The position numbers and the translations under genes are program-made. A DNA stretch of 64,000 nucleotides from Ridgeia piscesae (Eukaryota > Annelida > Polychaeta > Sabellida > Siboglinidae), in NCBI GenBank assembly GCA_025642075.2, contig JAODUO010000046.1:507501-571500 (forward strand), in the 5' to 3' direction. The notes beneath the pieces are model-generated. The model searched no databases and was not told the DNA's origin. It saw only the letters and a program-made list of their open reading frames with translations. Positions within the stretch are counted from its first letter, which is position 1, and the number at the start of each line of letters is the position of its first letter. Positions 13,901 to 24,700 of the stretch are shown in pieces.

Positions 13901-16519
13901 CTTTTAACATTTATGTCAATGTTTCACACTTTCCACTGAAGTGCATTTATAACGAAACTAACCACATGTTTGCTCCATTTTAACATCAACGTTGTGTTTG
14001 ATAAATCAGAAAGCATAAAAACACTACTATAATGACATGTTTACTTATGTGTAAGAATTATCCTGTAAGCTCATTAAAACACACGGAGTGACACTGATGT
14101 TACACACATAATTTAGAATAAAACAGAAATGCTTTACAGTTACATAACTTTATAAAGTGACCAATTATTCAGATTAGTAATAATTAACATTAACCCAAGA
14201 GAACAGGTTTGATAAGGCGACAATCAGATGTGAATGGATATTGAACTTACCTCTCTGATGACTTCATCGTCTGGCTTCACTAACTCTGGATCATCGTCTT
14301 CTATCGGCTTTGGCACCAGATCTTGGAATTTGGAATGGATAACCTGTGAAAGAACAGTCATTTTATTCACTCACTGTAAGAGTTATGTTTAGATATGGAT
14401 AGCTAGTATATTTCTTGAACCATAGGATTAAATAAATATATGAACAACATCTGTAAGTCATTATACAGTAACCGCATGGATTATATACACACCTTGTCTT
14501 TAGAGTGACCTTGTCTTGCTATGGCATCATATTTGATCTTGCCTGTCGCGTCCACTTGCATGGCAAGTGCATTTGATGTAGACTTCTTGAAGCCCATACC
14601 CAGGGGATATTGGGCCACCTGGATCTCAGGGTAAGCCCCTCCATCGCCAAAGTCCTGTAATAGTCAGAATAAACTGAGCTGTTACCATGGAAACTATCAA
14701 GTATAAAATGCACACTGAAATTTGACAAATACTAACTTAAGAGATAAGCAAATAAAATATAACTTAGAAAAAAAACTTATATATAAATTTGATATTAGAA
14801 TGTTTTAAAATCAAGGTATTGAGATGTTTTAACATTTAGACATTTAAAAAATATAGTAATGGCAGCAGGTCAAAAATCGAGGTTTTATCTAACTGGACTG
14901 TTTTAGATAGAGGCCTAAAATATACACCTGGGAGAAAATCTGTACCCGGTTTACCATTGAAATCTAATAATCATAGTATAAATGTAACAAAGCTTACTTC
15001 TTGTGTTCGGGGGATCCATCCTTTTCTGTGTCCATAAGGAGGGGCTGTCCTACGGCCGCTGACCGGCAGCTGAAAAACAATGTCACACACTAGTAAATAC
15101 CAACTTCACGTGCCAGGGATCGCACTGCCAATTACATTGGTACCTGCCTTCAATATATTCCTTTGCAAAATTCCTCTTTTAACCTCACCCAATGAAACTG
15201 CCCCCCATGGAGTATGTTGGGCCTCCAGTCATGTGATATAATTTTGGGATTTCTGCCACACTGCTCATGTTACATGCAGTGTTTAGGATGTGACTGGGTC
15301 ATATATACTTTTACATTGGGATTCCCACCAGCTATCTATCCATCTTCAAATTGGGACAGATAATTGTGCTGTTCCCATGGCTGATGTAGTAGCGACTGGC
15401 ATTATTGTTATAATGATAATAAAAAATGTTTTGTTACATTTTATAGTTTATATGCAATCTTAATAAAGCAAATGTGGAAAATTGCTTACAATGAATTACT
15501 GGAAACAAATATTTTAGGACACGCGCCGCATAGTGTTTTCTATGTGTTTGGTTACGGAATATTATGCAAATATCTATTGTCAACACACCACGGCCTGTTG
15601 CATCTTGCGTGACAAGTCTTCATCTTCTTTGTCAACCACGCGAGAGGGTGCTGGCAGTGTGCTGAAAAAAATATGTTAAATTTTAGAATACATCTCACCT
15701 ATTAAAAGTTCATCTCACCTGAGTATTTGCAAATGTTTTTTGCAGATTGCAATAAAATTCCGGGTGCGAACAGTATTTTTATTTCTTCTTTCATGCAGAT
15801 CCCACTGGGATAGAACAATTCCAACATGACAGAGCACTAAACATGTATATGTGGTCATGTAATGATATATTCTTAAACAACGACAGTTCTGGTACTTATT
15901 TATGAAACCAGGCAGATGCTTGTGTACGCAACTTTTTGGATAGTTTCTCCCTGACGTTATCCCTAGAAATCAAATGTTACATGACAGACTGTCAGCTACT
16001 GCTACTAGTCTACTCTGGATAGTGTATACGACTACGTATTACTAGGTATTCGTAGCCCACTATTACATTTACATTGACAGCAGGCTGGCAGCATTGCAAC
16101 TGTAAGAAATGTAAATTTGCTTTTGTAATTATTAGTATTACATAAAATAACAACTTTAATCTTCCTGCATGTGAATACAGTAACGCTATGTCGAGCACAT
16201 TTACCAGCAATCGATTAAGTTTAACTGTTCTGAATGCACGCCGACAGAATCTCATGCCAAAAGCGAGAAAAGCTGCGGCAACTACTAGTACTAGACACAA
16301 CCGCGTAACATTATTTTCTAATTTGTGTAGAGTATTCAGGGAACTGACATTAAGTTCTGTAACCATTTTGACATAATCTGAAACCACATGGTATCATATT
16401 AATTTTCAAACTAGTTTACTTCCTTGATTACTTCGCTGTTTGCATAAAATTAAAGAAAATCTTTGCATCACTAACCCAACAAGGCTCGTCATCTTGCCAA
16501 AGTTTGCGGATTCTGCCAT
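4906..16519 (-). CDS. SNW1: SNW domain-containing protein 1 (SKIP), complete, 15 coding exons
   Basis: SNW1 is a core component of the activated spliceosome and a transcriptional co-regulator in the nucleus. Exons on the minus strand: 16519/16492-16476, 15661-15589, 15069-14998, 14654-14493, 14343-14251, 13689-13583, 12144-12040, 11536-11467, 10749-10684, 10462-10346, 8586-8451, 7924-7822, 7142-7025, 6490-6327, 5110-4906. All have GT-AG borders and the phases close to 535 residues, against 536 in human. Hallmarks in order: APPYGHRKGWIPR, DFGDGGAYPEIQVAQYPL, YTPANQGVAFNSGAKQR, the proline-rich RGPPSPPAPVMHSP, the signature SNWKN (about 249-253), a charged helix (MRAQVEKKMAQKEKEKKEE), GMDSGFAGGEDE, and a lysine/arginine-rich tail ending KKRRE. 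Two in-frame starts exist. The ATG at 16492 aligns with the family N-terminus and has A at -3; the ATG at 16519 would add nine residues. Several introns hold tandem repeats or transposon relics. Confidence 0.97.
5607..5880 (+). mobile_element. Non-LTR retrotransposon (LINE) C-terminal relic
   Basis: The plus strand in SNW1 intron 14 reads RINTVIGTFSVAAPTVWN, then SVRSVETTA, an in-frame TGA, and FRRHFKCIF. This matches the end of many non-LTR reverse transcriptase ORFs (R-x-x-x-GxxxFSVAAPxxWNxLP...SxxxFKxxLKxxLF). Only the C-terminal tail survives and it is broken by a stop. The clade cannot be assigned. Confidence 0.65.
8581..9950. repeat. 55-bp minisatellite containing the SNW1 exon-11 splice acceptor (about 25 copies)
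   Basis: A 55-bp unit (plus-strand core cctggcctagacaacacaag, then ggcaacaactacaccaacct) repeats about 25 times. Left-hand copies are nearly identical. Right-hand copies drift (cacccaacct, aatcttacat) and reach 56 bp. On the SNW1 strand each unit carries TCTAG|GCCAGGGA, which is the exon-11 acceptor and the first bases of exon 11 (8586). The array starts at that exon edge and fills most of intron 10. Confidence 0.95.
10832..10993. repeat. 18-bp minisatellite in SNW1 intron 8
   Basis: About nine copies of an 18-bp unit (actgttgttgagaacaca and variants with tttt or actact). Long open frames run through it on both strands, only because 18 is divisible by three and the unit lacks stops. The sequence just before it (ctatagcgccatgtgctgtc) belongs to the tatatagcgc repeat family described below. 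Confidence 0.9.
11254..11330 (+). repeat. Fragment of a tatatagcgc-type dispersed repeat
   Basis: The stretch tatatagcgctgtgctcag, followed by gattgctcaaagtgctttac, resembles 3' modules common in invertebrate SINE/LINE families (TATATAGCGC...CTCAAAGCGCTTTAC). Related fragments occur at about 10806-10835 and 11697-11750 (tatagggcc...acaaaagcgctttacagg). All three lie within SNW1 introns 7 and 8. Confidence 0.45.
12294..13317 (+). mobile_element. Degenerate Penelope-like element (reverse transcriptase end plus GIY-YIG endonuclease)
   Basis: In SNW1 intron 6, opposite the gene strand. The left part encodes the end of a reverse transcriptase palm: YMEQFEKLAI, APHPPSL, two stop codons, then YVDD at 12368-12379 followed by TFTILHEYDV. 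The right part (about 12739-13173) encodes a GIY-YIG-type domain: YIGDTKKALNLRFKEH, GDHCRATGHSVS, then KRKVKVAIYI and PTMNRGQG. This domain order is diagnostic of Penelope-like retroelements. The copy is 5' truncated and split by stops and frameshifts, so it is inactive. It is bracketed by an identical 17-bp direct repeat, aataataataatagtag, at 12277-12293 and 13318-13334. Confidence 0.85.
16010..16366 (-). CDS. Unrecognised small ORF with a possible membrane helix, inside SNW1 intron 1
   Basis: From an ATG at 16366 the minus strand encodes about 118 residues. One hydrophobic stretch (LCLVLVVAAAFLAFGMRF) is followed by basic residues (RRAFRTVK), and a second hydrophobic region lies later. A possible splice donor (CTG|GTAAAT) falls mid-ORF at about 16200, so it could instead be a short first exon. 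I recognise no family. It lies on the same strand as SNW1 within its first intron. Chance is a serious alternative. Confidence 0.15.
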   Translation of the reverse strand: MVTELNVSSLNTLHKLENNVTRLCLVLVVAAAFLAFGMRFCRRAFRTVKLNRLLVNVLDIALLYSHAGRLKLLFYVILIITKANLHFLQLQCCQPAVNVNVIVGYEYLVIRSRIHYPE

Positions 16520-16800
16520 TCACGCGACGCCGTTAACTATCGAGAAAAAAAAAGCGAGTCATATACCATGCATTGAGTTATAACAGAAAACTATAATACA
16601 AATTAACTACAACGTTTCACTAAATAATATGTGAAACAATAAACATTATTAAAAAAAAACTATTGCTTTTATTAACCATGATGCTTAGCTTATGCAATCA
16701 CCAAAATCCAACATGGAAGACGTTTGTGGTCTGCTTGAGACGTGATGTGACGTCTTAGTTGTTTTTCCGTTGACATGCTGCTTAACAACTCCTGCTGTGC
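16520..16800 (-). promoter_or_regulatory. SNW1 promoter region with a CRE-like site
   Basis: This is the region directly upstream of the SNW1 start codon. TGACGTC at 16748-16754 matches the core of a cAMP/ATF response element, which is frequent in housekeeping promoters. No TATA box is evident. The transcription start is not determined. Confidence 0.35.
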
Positions 16801-18264
16801 CTTACATTAATGACATGTGTTGTAGTTTCGCATACCGAGTAACGGCTAAGTCTGACACACTGAATAGTACGTAATATCAAAGTTTTTTAGAACTGCCGGG
16901 TGATAAAAAATGACCTGTAAATGACAATCTGGACTCCGTCCAGGGACAGGGAGGGTTTATTATTTTAGTAGCAGACGATATAAACAATATTGTTCAGGAA
17001 ATTGTATTAAATATGAAGTTAATTTTTATTTACCTTAGTGGTTTGTAATGCACCGTTGGGTAATAGGTATCAAAAATTAGAACATGCATAACTAAGTTTG
17101 TCGAACCTTGTTTTAACCTTTCCATTGCTAAAAACTGGAATATTCGTTGACAGTTTTGGATCAGTACACACAAAAAAGAGTATTGACAAGCTGGAGCACA
17201 TTTAGAGGCTTGCTGTATATCTCGTATTGGAAACATCTGGTTGGCCTTTGCTGAAACAATGCAGGCAGAACATGCACATTGTATGAAATAAAAATGGTCT
17301 AGCTGAATGTAACAGCCTAAAAGTACAACTTGTCCCACCACCATCACACGAGCACTATGTCTACGGACATGACCAAGAACACATCAGGGGATATACCACC
17401 AAATGGATTCCTCCGCCATTGTTCACTGTAGACCTGCTCAAAAGAACTGCATTATGCAGTTTGTGTAAATTCCTGCAGGCATTGAATGTAGGATTGGTTG
17501 AGTAGAAATTATATTTCTGTGTATCATGGTTTCAGAACTGCGAAATAATGATATTTAATTGTGTATACATGTGGTGACCAGGCAATATGCAACTATGCAT
17601 ACAGCCTATGTAATTCAGCCTAGAGGTGTCAACATTGGCAATCAGTGGCTGATTGAAGCAAAAATGAAGGGTTGTCAAGTTAGAGACTGGATTGTAAGAG
17701 AAAGAGATGTCATTTTCATGAATTTTATACATGACGTGTGAATGGATGCTAATTAATGTCTGAAATTGTTAATACCACAGCTTCAAAAACACAGTGGGAA
17801 ATTAAAGAAACATTACAATGGCTGCATGCCTATGGGAAAATCCGTTGTGGTATCTATCCATCATTACCCGCAGGATGCAGTACAGAAGCTTATCGTTTCT
17901 ACATTTCATGCACTATAACAGAACTGAACTCCTTAACCAAAGGCGCCGTTGAGGCTAAAACTGTTGACATGTTTTTTGTAGCGGACCTCCATTTTAACAA
18001 CCAATCATCTGCTGTTATCTTATTTATAATAAACACATTAATGCATTTATTTATTTTTAAATTATGTATTATTCTCAGGGTTTCTTTCATTCCTCATGTG
18101 CATTCTTATCTTTGTTTTTTGTTCTTGTATTCACTGCGAACACTTGTGTAAATACCAAAATAATCACCCGATTGATTGAAGACATGAAGGGCAAGAAAAA
18201 GAAAACATTTTAGTTTCTGGATACTAACAAAATCAGCCGAGTCACTGCATCTAGATGATGTGCA

Positions 18265-18470
18265 TGAGACTTGTAGTGGAGTGGCTGAAGTGTCTACTGG
18301 CTCAGTGGCTGGAGCTTCAGACTCTCAGCCAAAACAACCCAGGTTTGAATCCTGTGGTTGCCATGTCGAACCTTGGGCAAATTTGTTTACTCTATGTTGC
18401 TTCAGTTCACTCAGTTGTATGGATACCTGGCTATAGACTGTGGTGGATAAATTTCCATTTCTGCAGTGCG
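18265..18470 (+). mobile_element. tRNA-derived SINE-like copy
   Basis: A box-A-like word (tggctcagtggctggagc) and a box-B-like word (ggtttgaatcc) are spaced as in a tRNA. They are followed by ccttgggcaaattt, gttgcttcagttcactcagt and tggatacctgg, which resemble the body of common mollusc/vertebrate tRNA-SINEs. It lacks a clean cloverleaf and acceptor stem, so it is not a tRNA gene. It sits 250-450 bp upstream of ADCK1. Confidence 0.6.
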
Positions 18471-18722
18471 TAATATTTAAAACGGACAGCAGTGTTGAAT
18501 CTTGAATTAAATACTAAAGCGATTACTACAAAAATGTTGTGTGTGCATAGTTTTCGCTCATTAATTGTAACACGGATGGATGCTCAAGATGGTGTTCTAT
18601 TGAACAAGTCTGCCGGGGAGTAAAGTGTAAAGTGCCTTGATCAGTCTTGATGATTGGATACTGAAGATTACTTGTTGCATCTATCACATAAGAATTCTTG
18701 TGTAGGTGAGCAGTGAGCACAC

Positions 18723-21700
18723 ATGGCTCTGTTGAAAGTTGGCAAGCTGCTGACCTATTGCATACTAGGAGGCGGTACTGTCAGCTCAGCAGCTGTTCTA
18801 CATCACAATGACTGGGACGTATCCTCCATAGGGGCTGTCAGACTTGGACGGGCTTTGACGACTGTGAGTATACAAGCAAAGTGTATTCTAAATTGACAAT
18901 TCTGCTGAGTCTTAGTACTACATGACTACATGACATTTATAGTTGTGTGCGTGGTCTACATTGAGACAATTTGAGAATTACTGTAAGGGGTGGTTTTAAA
19001 TGGCTATGCTTGAATTAATATTTGTACGACATTAGGTCAAACATTCCTACATGCAGTTATCCAATCTTTCCAGCTTTTTGTTACATTTTTGTCATAGATA
19101 TCTTCTGGGCCAGAATTTCAACAAAAATAATGGAGTATTGGAATGCTTCATGTGTTCGGCCCCCAATTTGATTTGAAGCGTTGACAGTTCTATGGTTAGG
19201 CAACAGATCACATGATGGAGTGGTCAATGATGTGATTTTCTGGAGGATTTGTTTTGGCTATGACAATGTGTCTAATCAGACAATGTTTACCTTCAGGCTG
19301 TGGTCATCGTTGCTGACTACAAGTACACGCTGTACGGGACGGCCCACTGCTCGTCTGCATACAACGAACTGAAATCTAAGGTATGGTCATTTGTTCATGC
19401 TTTCTTGAGTCCCTCGTATGTGTCTTGAAATTTGACACAAATAGTAGTACTTGGTAAAAATAGACGTGTTAAGTACACCAGTGGTTCTCAACCTTTTAGT
19501 TTTTGTCTACAAACCCCGCACTGTTGAATAACAAAATCTACCTACATAAGATATGATATCCGATATGTTTTCGCTACAACGATGTTAGCAATTATCATTT
19601 TATATGCGTTTATTAATCATTAAAAAAAGCCAGTCTGTCTGACGTCTCCCATTTTAAATATTTTGGCAAATGCACCAGATAAAAGCTGTTTTTCTTGAAA
19701 CACCCTGTTTAGAATATATTTATCTCCGTAACTGAAAATATACAGATATAAGAATAGTAAGCATATAATTATAAGCTAATGTGCAAATGATGTATTCATT
19801 ACATACGTATTAGACTATTACAAAATATCAAATCGGCAACGTAGGGTTATTTTACCTTTACATTGATTCTCGTCATGACCACCAGGTGCACCTCCGGTCG
19901 GCAAAGCGACTGTGCGAACTATGCTGCATCAACGGGGGTTGTTTCATCAAGGTGGGGCAACACATAGGTTCCCTTGAGTACCTGCTGCCCTATGAGTATG
20001 TGACGACAATGAGAGTGTTGCACAGCGACGCACCCAAGTCCCCGGTCGAGGACGTGTATAAAGTGATACGAGAGGAGCTGGGTAAAGACGTGAGTGCACG
20101 GTTATGTGGTGATAAGATAAACACTGATCTGCTGCGACCACCGAGTACATCAGTCCCAGTGAATGGCCAGCAAAGTTAACCTCATTTGATATCAAGATTT
20201 GAGGACTAATACACATTTTACGAAAAGGGATGTAATATATTTTCAGAAAGTATGATAATCAGCGCGTAAAATGTCCTGTACATTGACATCACAGTAGGCA
20301 GCTCTTCCTCCAGATACACACTGTCAGTTCATCATCATTGGCATCCAAGTATCAATAAAATTACTCCTGTTGTCATGGTCAGTTTCGTAGCTAAGTTCGG
20401 CAGCATCATCGTAGTTTCGAACGTAATCATCCGATTTAGTTTCTTCGCCAAAACTATCAAATAAACCATACAAAACATACAAAATCACTGTGGTTGAAAT
20501 ACTGCCCTCCGCCATTGTGGCCATCGTAGATTTGGATAATCCATCTTCAAAAACCGGGAAAAGCTCTGTAATAAACCATTCTTGAACAAGAATAAACTAC
20601 AACAAAGATTAAATATAATATTTTATAATGTATTCAGGTTGGTCCTGTATATATAACAAGTGACGTCATGTAGTGGATAATTATGAATTAAGATGCTTTG
20701 TATGGCAAATATTGCCAAAGCCTGAATAGCGGCCTGCCGTACAGAAGTAACACAGATGGTGCAGCTGTTAGATGGGTAGGCCGTACGGAAATGGTTAAAC
20801 TACAATTCCGTATGTATGGAACTGCATATGGGTGTGGACATCATAATTGGGAATTTCCCATCTGAATCCTGTGCAGGAATGTTGCTGCATGTCGCATCCA
20901 CATGCCCTATCTGTACATAGGGAATTGTAGCTATAAAACCTGTATTATGCTGAACAATGAAGTTTGGTATATCAACATTTACTGAACCAGAAAGTTAATG
21001 AAACCTAAAGTGTCAGGTAGTGATTTCCAGTGTCAGGCTTGACTTACAGGTTAACAGCGAGATTGTGAAACTTGTGTGAAACTTGAGTGAAAATACTAGG
21101 CTGGATTGAAAGTGTTAGGCTTGACTGATAGTGATAACCTGAACCTACCAACAGTGTGAAACACGATTGATAATATGAGACTTCTGAATATGTTAGACTG
21201 ACTCCTAATGTTTGGTTTGATTTGATTGAAAATGAGAAGACTTCGTGAACATTGTGAAACAGTAATGACAGTATGATATGTAAGTGACAATGTGAGGCTT
21301 GACTAAGATTATGAGACTTGATTGGTAAGTGACACTTGATTGGTGAGCACTGCTTGACTGACAGGCAACATTTTGTTGATTAGTGACAGTTGATTGACAG
21401 GTGGTGAGCACTGCGTGACTGACAGGCAACATTTTGTTGATTAGTGACAGTTGATTGACAGGTGGATGAGCTGTTCGTCGAGTTTGACCCGGAGCCCCTG
21501 GGAGCTGCATCATTAGCCCAGGTGCACCGAGCGACCCTGAAAGATGGCACAGTGGTTGCTGTCAAGGTGCAACACCCACGCGTCAAGGCACACACGTTTG
21601 TTGACATGAAGACTATGGAGGTAGGGACGCTGGTGGAATCATCGAGCAAAATTATAACCAGAACATGAACACAGTGAATATCGCCATAAACACCTTTTTA

Positions 21701-24700
21701 TTTAAAACCATGAGAATTATACAGCAACAAAAACAGTGATTTACCGCACACGCGCGCGCACACACACACGTAATTATGTATTTATTACACATATATGCTG
21801 TTATTACTATGCAGTTATTATTTAGTCCGTGGAGTGTTAAAAAGCATGACTCATGGTTACCTAGATACAGTTGGCATGTGTGTACTAGTTCCACACGTAA
21901 ACGAACAAATGTATTACTTTATTTATTTTTACATGTGCAAGCAAGCAGTGTGGAAATCATTTTAAAAATACACTTTTGTTCATCTTCAGCGAACCATATA
22001 AGAAACTTCCATCCTTTGTGTCTAATAAACTTTTACATGTCCGCAGCTGATGGTACACATTGCAGAGATGCTTTTCCCGGACTTCCGATTCCGTTGGCTG
22101 GCTGAGGAGTCGAAGAAGAACCTTCCAATCGAGCTGGACTTCTACAATGAAGCCAAGAACTGTGAGAGAGTCGCCGAGATGTTCAAACACTTTCATTTCC
22201 TCAAGGTAGGTACATTTGCCTGGTGGTGATATGTATAATAGGCTGGAGTTGTTACATTGTAAGTTAAGGCCTCAAGAACCAGTATGGTACCTGTAATACT
22301 TGAGTACCTATATCCCAGCCGTCCTTACCAAGATGCAAGTTTGGTAAAATGTTCCTCGACTGATTTGTGGTCCGCATGATACAACCACAGACAGTAAGCG
22401 TAATATTATGAACAATTCCTTGGGATTCAAAAAAGGTGTTGTATTCCTTCGAAGGTATCGAGAGTTCTCTCCTGAAAGTTGACCACCCGAGATGTCATCT
22501 AGGTGGAAGGTGTTACTGTACACCATGCTGTAATTTGATTATGATTAGATGTGATATGTTATACTAATGTGACAGCCACTGTAAGCACACTTTCTGATGT
22601 CCAGTTTCACCTGACCATCTTTAGCTATGTAATTAATGCTACAGCTACTTATGTTCTCTAGTTTTGATGCATTCCTTATATCTGAGTGAGTTTCTCCGCC
22701 GTCCTATCAACCAATGTGTGTCTGTGCAGGTGCCCAGTGTGTACTGGGAGATGACCACTGACCGAGTAATGACCATGGAGTACTGTCCAGGGGGTCAGGT
22801 GAATGACCGCGAGTACATCATTAAAAATAACATCTCCGTCAATGAGGTAAGATGGAGGTACTTTTATTTCTAACAATTGTTTTCATGCATATATATTTTT
22901 AACCCTGCAGATGACCAAGAACAATTCTCTGTTCATACTGTTCCAATAAAATCATAACTTTGCTAATATTGGTCATAAAAATATGAATGATGCATTATTT
23001 AAATGCTATAGGAATATTTTATTATCAGACAGTAACCTGTCATGTTGACATGACCAATGAAAACGTATCAGTATGCAGTAAACCACCAACTGTCATGTGT
23101 CATAATTTGACTGCTGTGACGCTGCGCAGCACAAACACTTCATTCCTACTCACTCCGCACTACATACGTCCTCAGAGAAATTTAGACAACCTGCATAATG
23201 CTATTTCTGTAGGCTACTCTTTGGTCTGGATAATGGCAGAACACCTTGTTGTGGTCTTATGTTAACGGTTCACATGTGTCCTAAGTCCTACTGACGCTGC
23301 AGGTGATGAGGAATCTGACCCAGCTCTACAGTGAGATGATCTTTGTGCACGGCTACATCCACTGCGACCCACACCCCGGCAATGTACTCGTCAACAAGAC
23401 ACCCACCGGCACACAGATAGTGCTCCTGGACCACGGTCTCTATCAGGTACGGACCACACAGATAGTGCTCCTGGACCACGGTCTCTATCAGGTACGGACC
23501 ACACAGATAGTGCTCCTGGACCACGGTCTCTATCAGGTACGGATCACACAGATAGTGCTCCTGGACCACGGTCTCTATCAGGTACGGACCAGACAGATAG
23601 TGCTCCTGGACCACAGTCTCTATCAGGTACGGACCAGACAGATAGTGCTCCTGGACCACGGTCTCTATCAGGTACGGACCACACAGATAGTGCTCCTGGA
23701 CCACGGTCTCTATCAGGTACGGACCAGACAGATAGTGCTCCTGGACCACGGTCTCTATCAGGTACCACGGTCTTTATCAGGTATGGACCACACAGATAGT
23801 GCTGCTGGACCACGGTCTCTATCAGGTACGGATCACAGAGATAGTGCTCCTGGACCACGGTCTCTATCAGGTACGGACCACACAGATAGTGCTCCTGGAC
23901 CACGGTCTCTATCAGGTACGGATCACACAGATAGTGCTGCTGGACCACGGTCTCTATCAGGTACGGATCACAGAGATAGTGCTCCTGGACTATGGTCTCT
24001 ATCAGGTACGGACCAGACAGATAGTGCTCCTGGACCACGGTCTCTATCAGGTACGGACCAGACAGATAGTGCTCCTGGACCACGGTCCCTATCAGGTACG
24101 GATCACACAGATAGTGCTCCTGGACCACGGTCTCTATCAGGTACGGATCACACAGATAGTGCTCCTGGACTATGGTCTCTATCAGGTACGGACCAGACAT
24201 AGTGCTCCTGGACCACGGTCTCTATCAGGTACGGACCAGACAGATAGTGCTCCTGGACCACGGTCCCTATCAGGTACGGATCACACAGATAGTGCTCCTG
24301 GACCACGGTCTCTATCAGGTACGGATCACACAGATAGTGCTCCTGGACCACGGTCTCTATCAGGTACGGACCACACAGATAGTGCTCCTGGACCACGGTC
24401 TCTATCAGGTACGGACCACACAGATAGTGCTCCTGGACCACGGTCTCTATCAGGTACGGATCACACAGATAGTGCTGCTGGACCACGGTCTCTATCAGGT
24501 ACGGATCACAGAGATAGTGCTCCTGGACTATGGTCTCTATCAGGTACGGACCAGACAGATAGTGCTCCTGGACCACGGTCTCTATCAGGTACGGACCAGA
24601 CAGATAGTGCTCCTGGACCACGGTCCCTATCAGGTACGGATCACACAGATAGTGCTCCTGGACCACGGTCTCTATCAGGTACGGATCACACAGATAGTGC

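Noticed and set aside
17030..18151. ORFs of 105 and 131 codons in the SNW1/ADCK1 spacer
   Set aside because: No recognisable motif, no splice-supported context and AT-rich composition; probably chance, or decayed repeat of unknown kind.
18273..18365. tRNA gene
   Set aside because: A and B box words are present but there is no acceptor-stem pairing or clear anticodon arm. The downstream sequence is typical of a tRNA-derived SINE.
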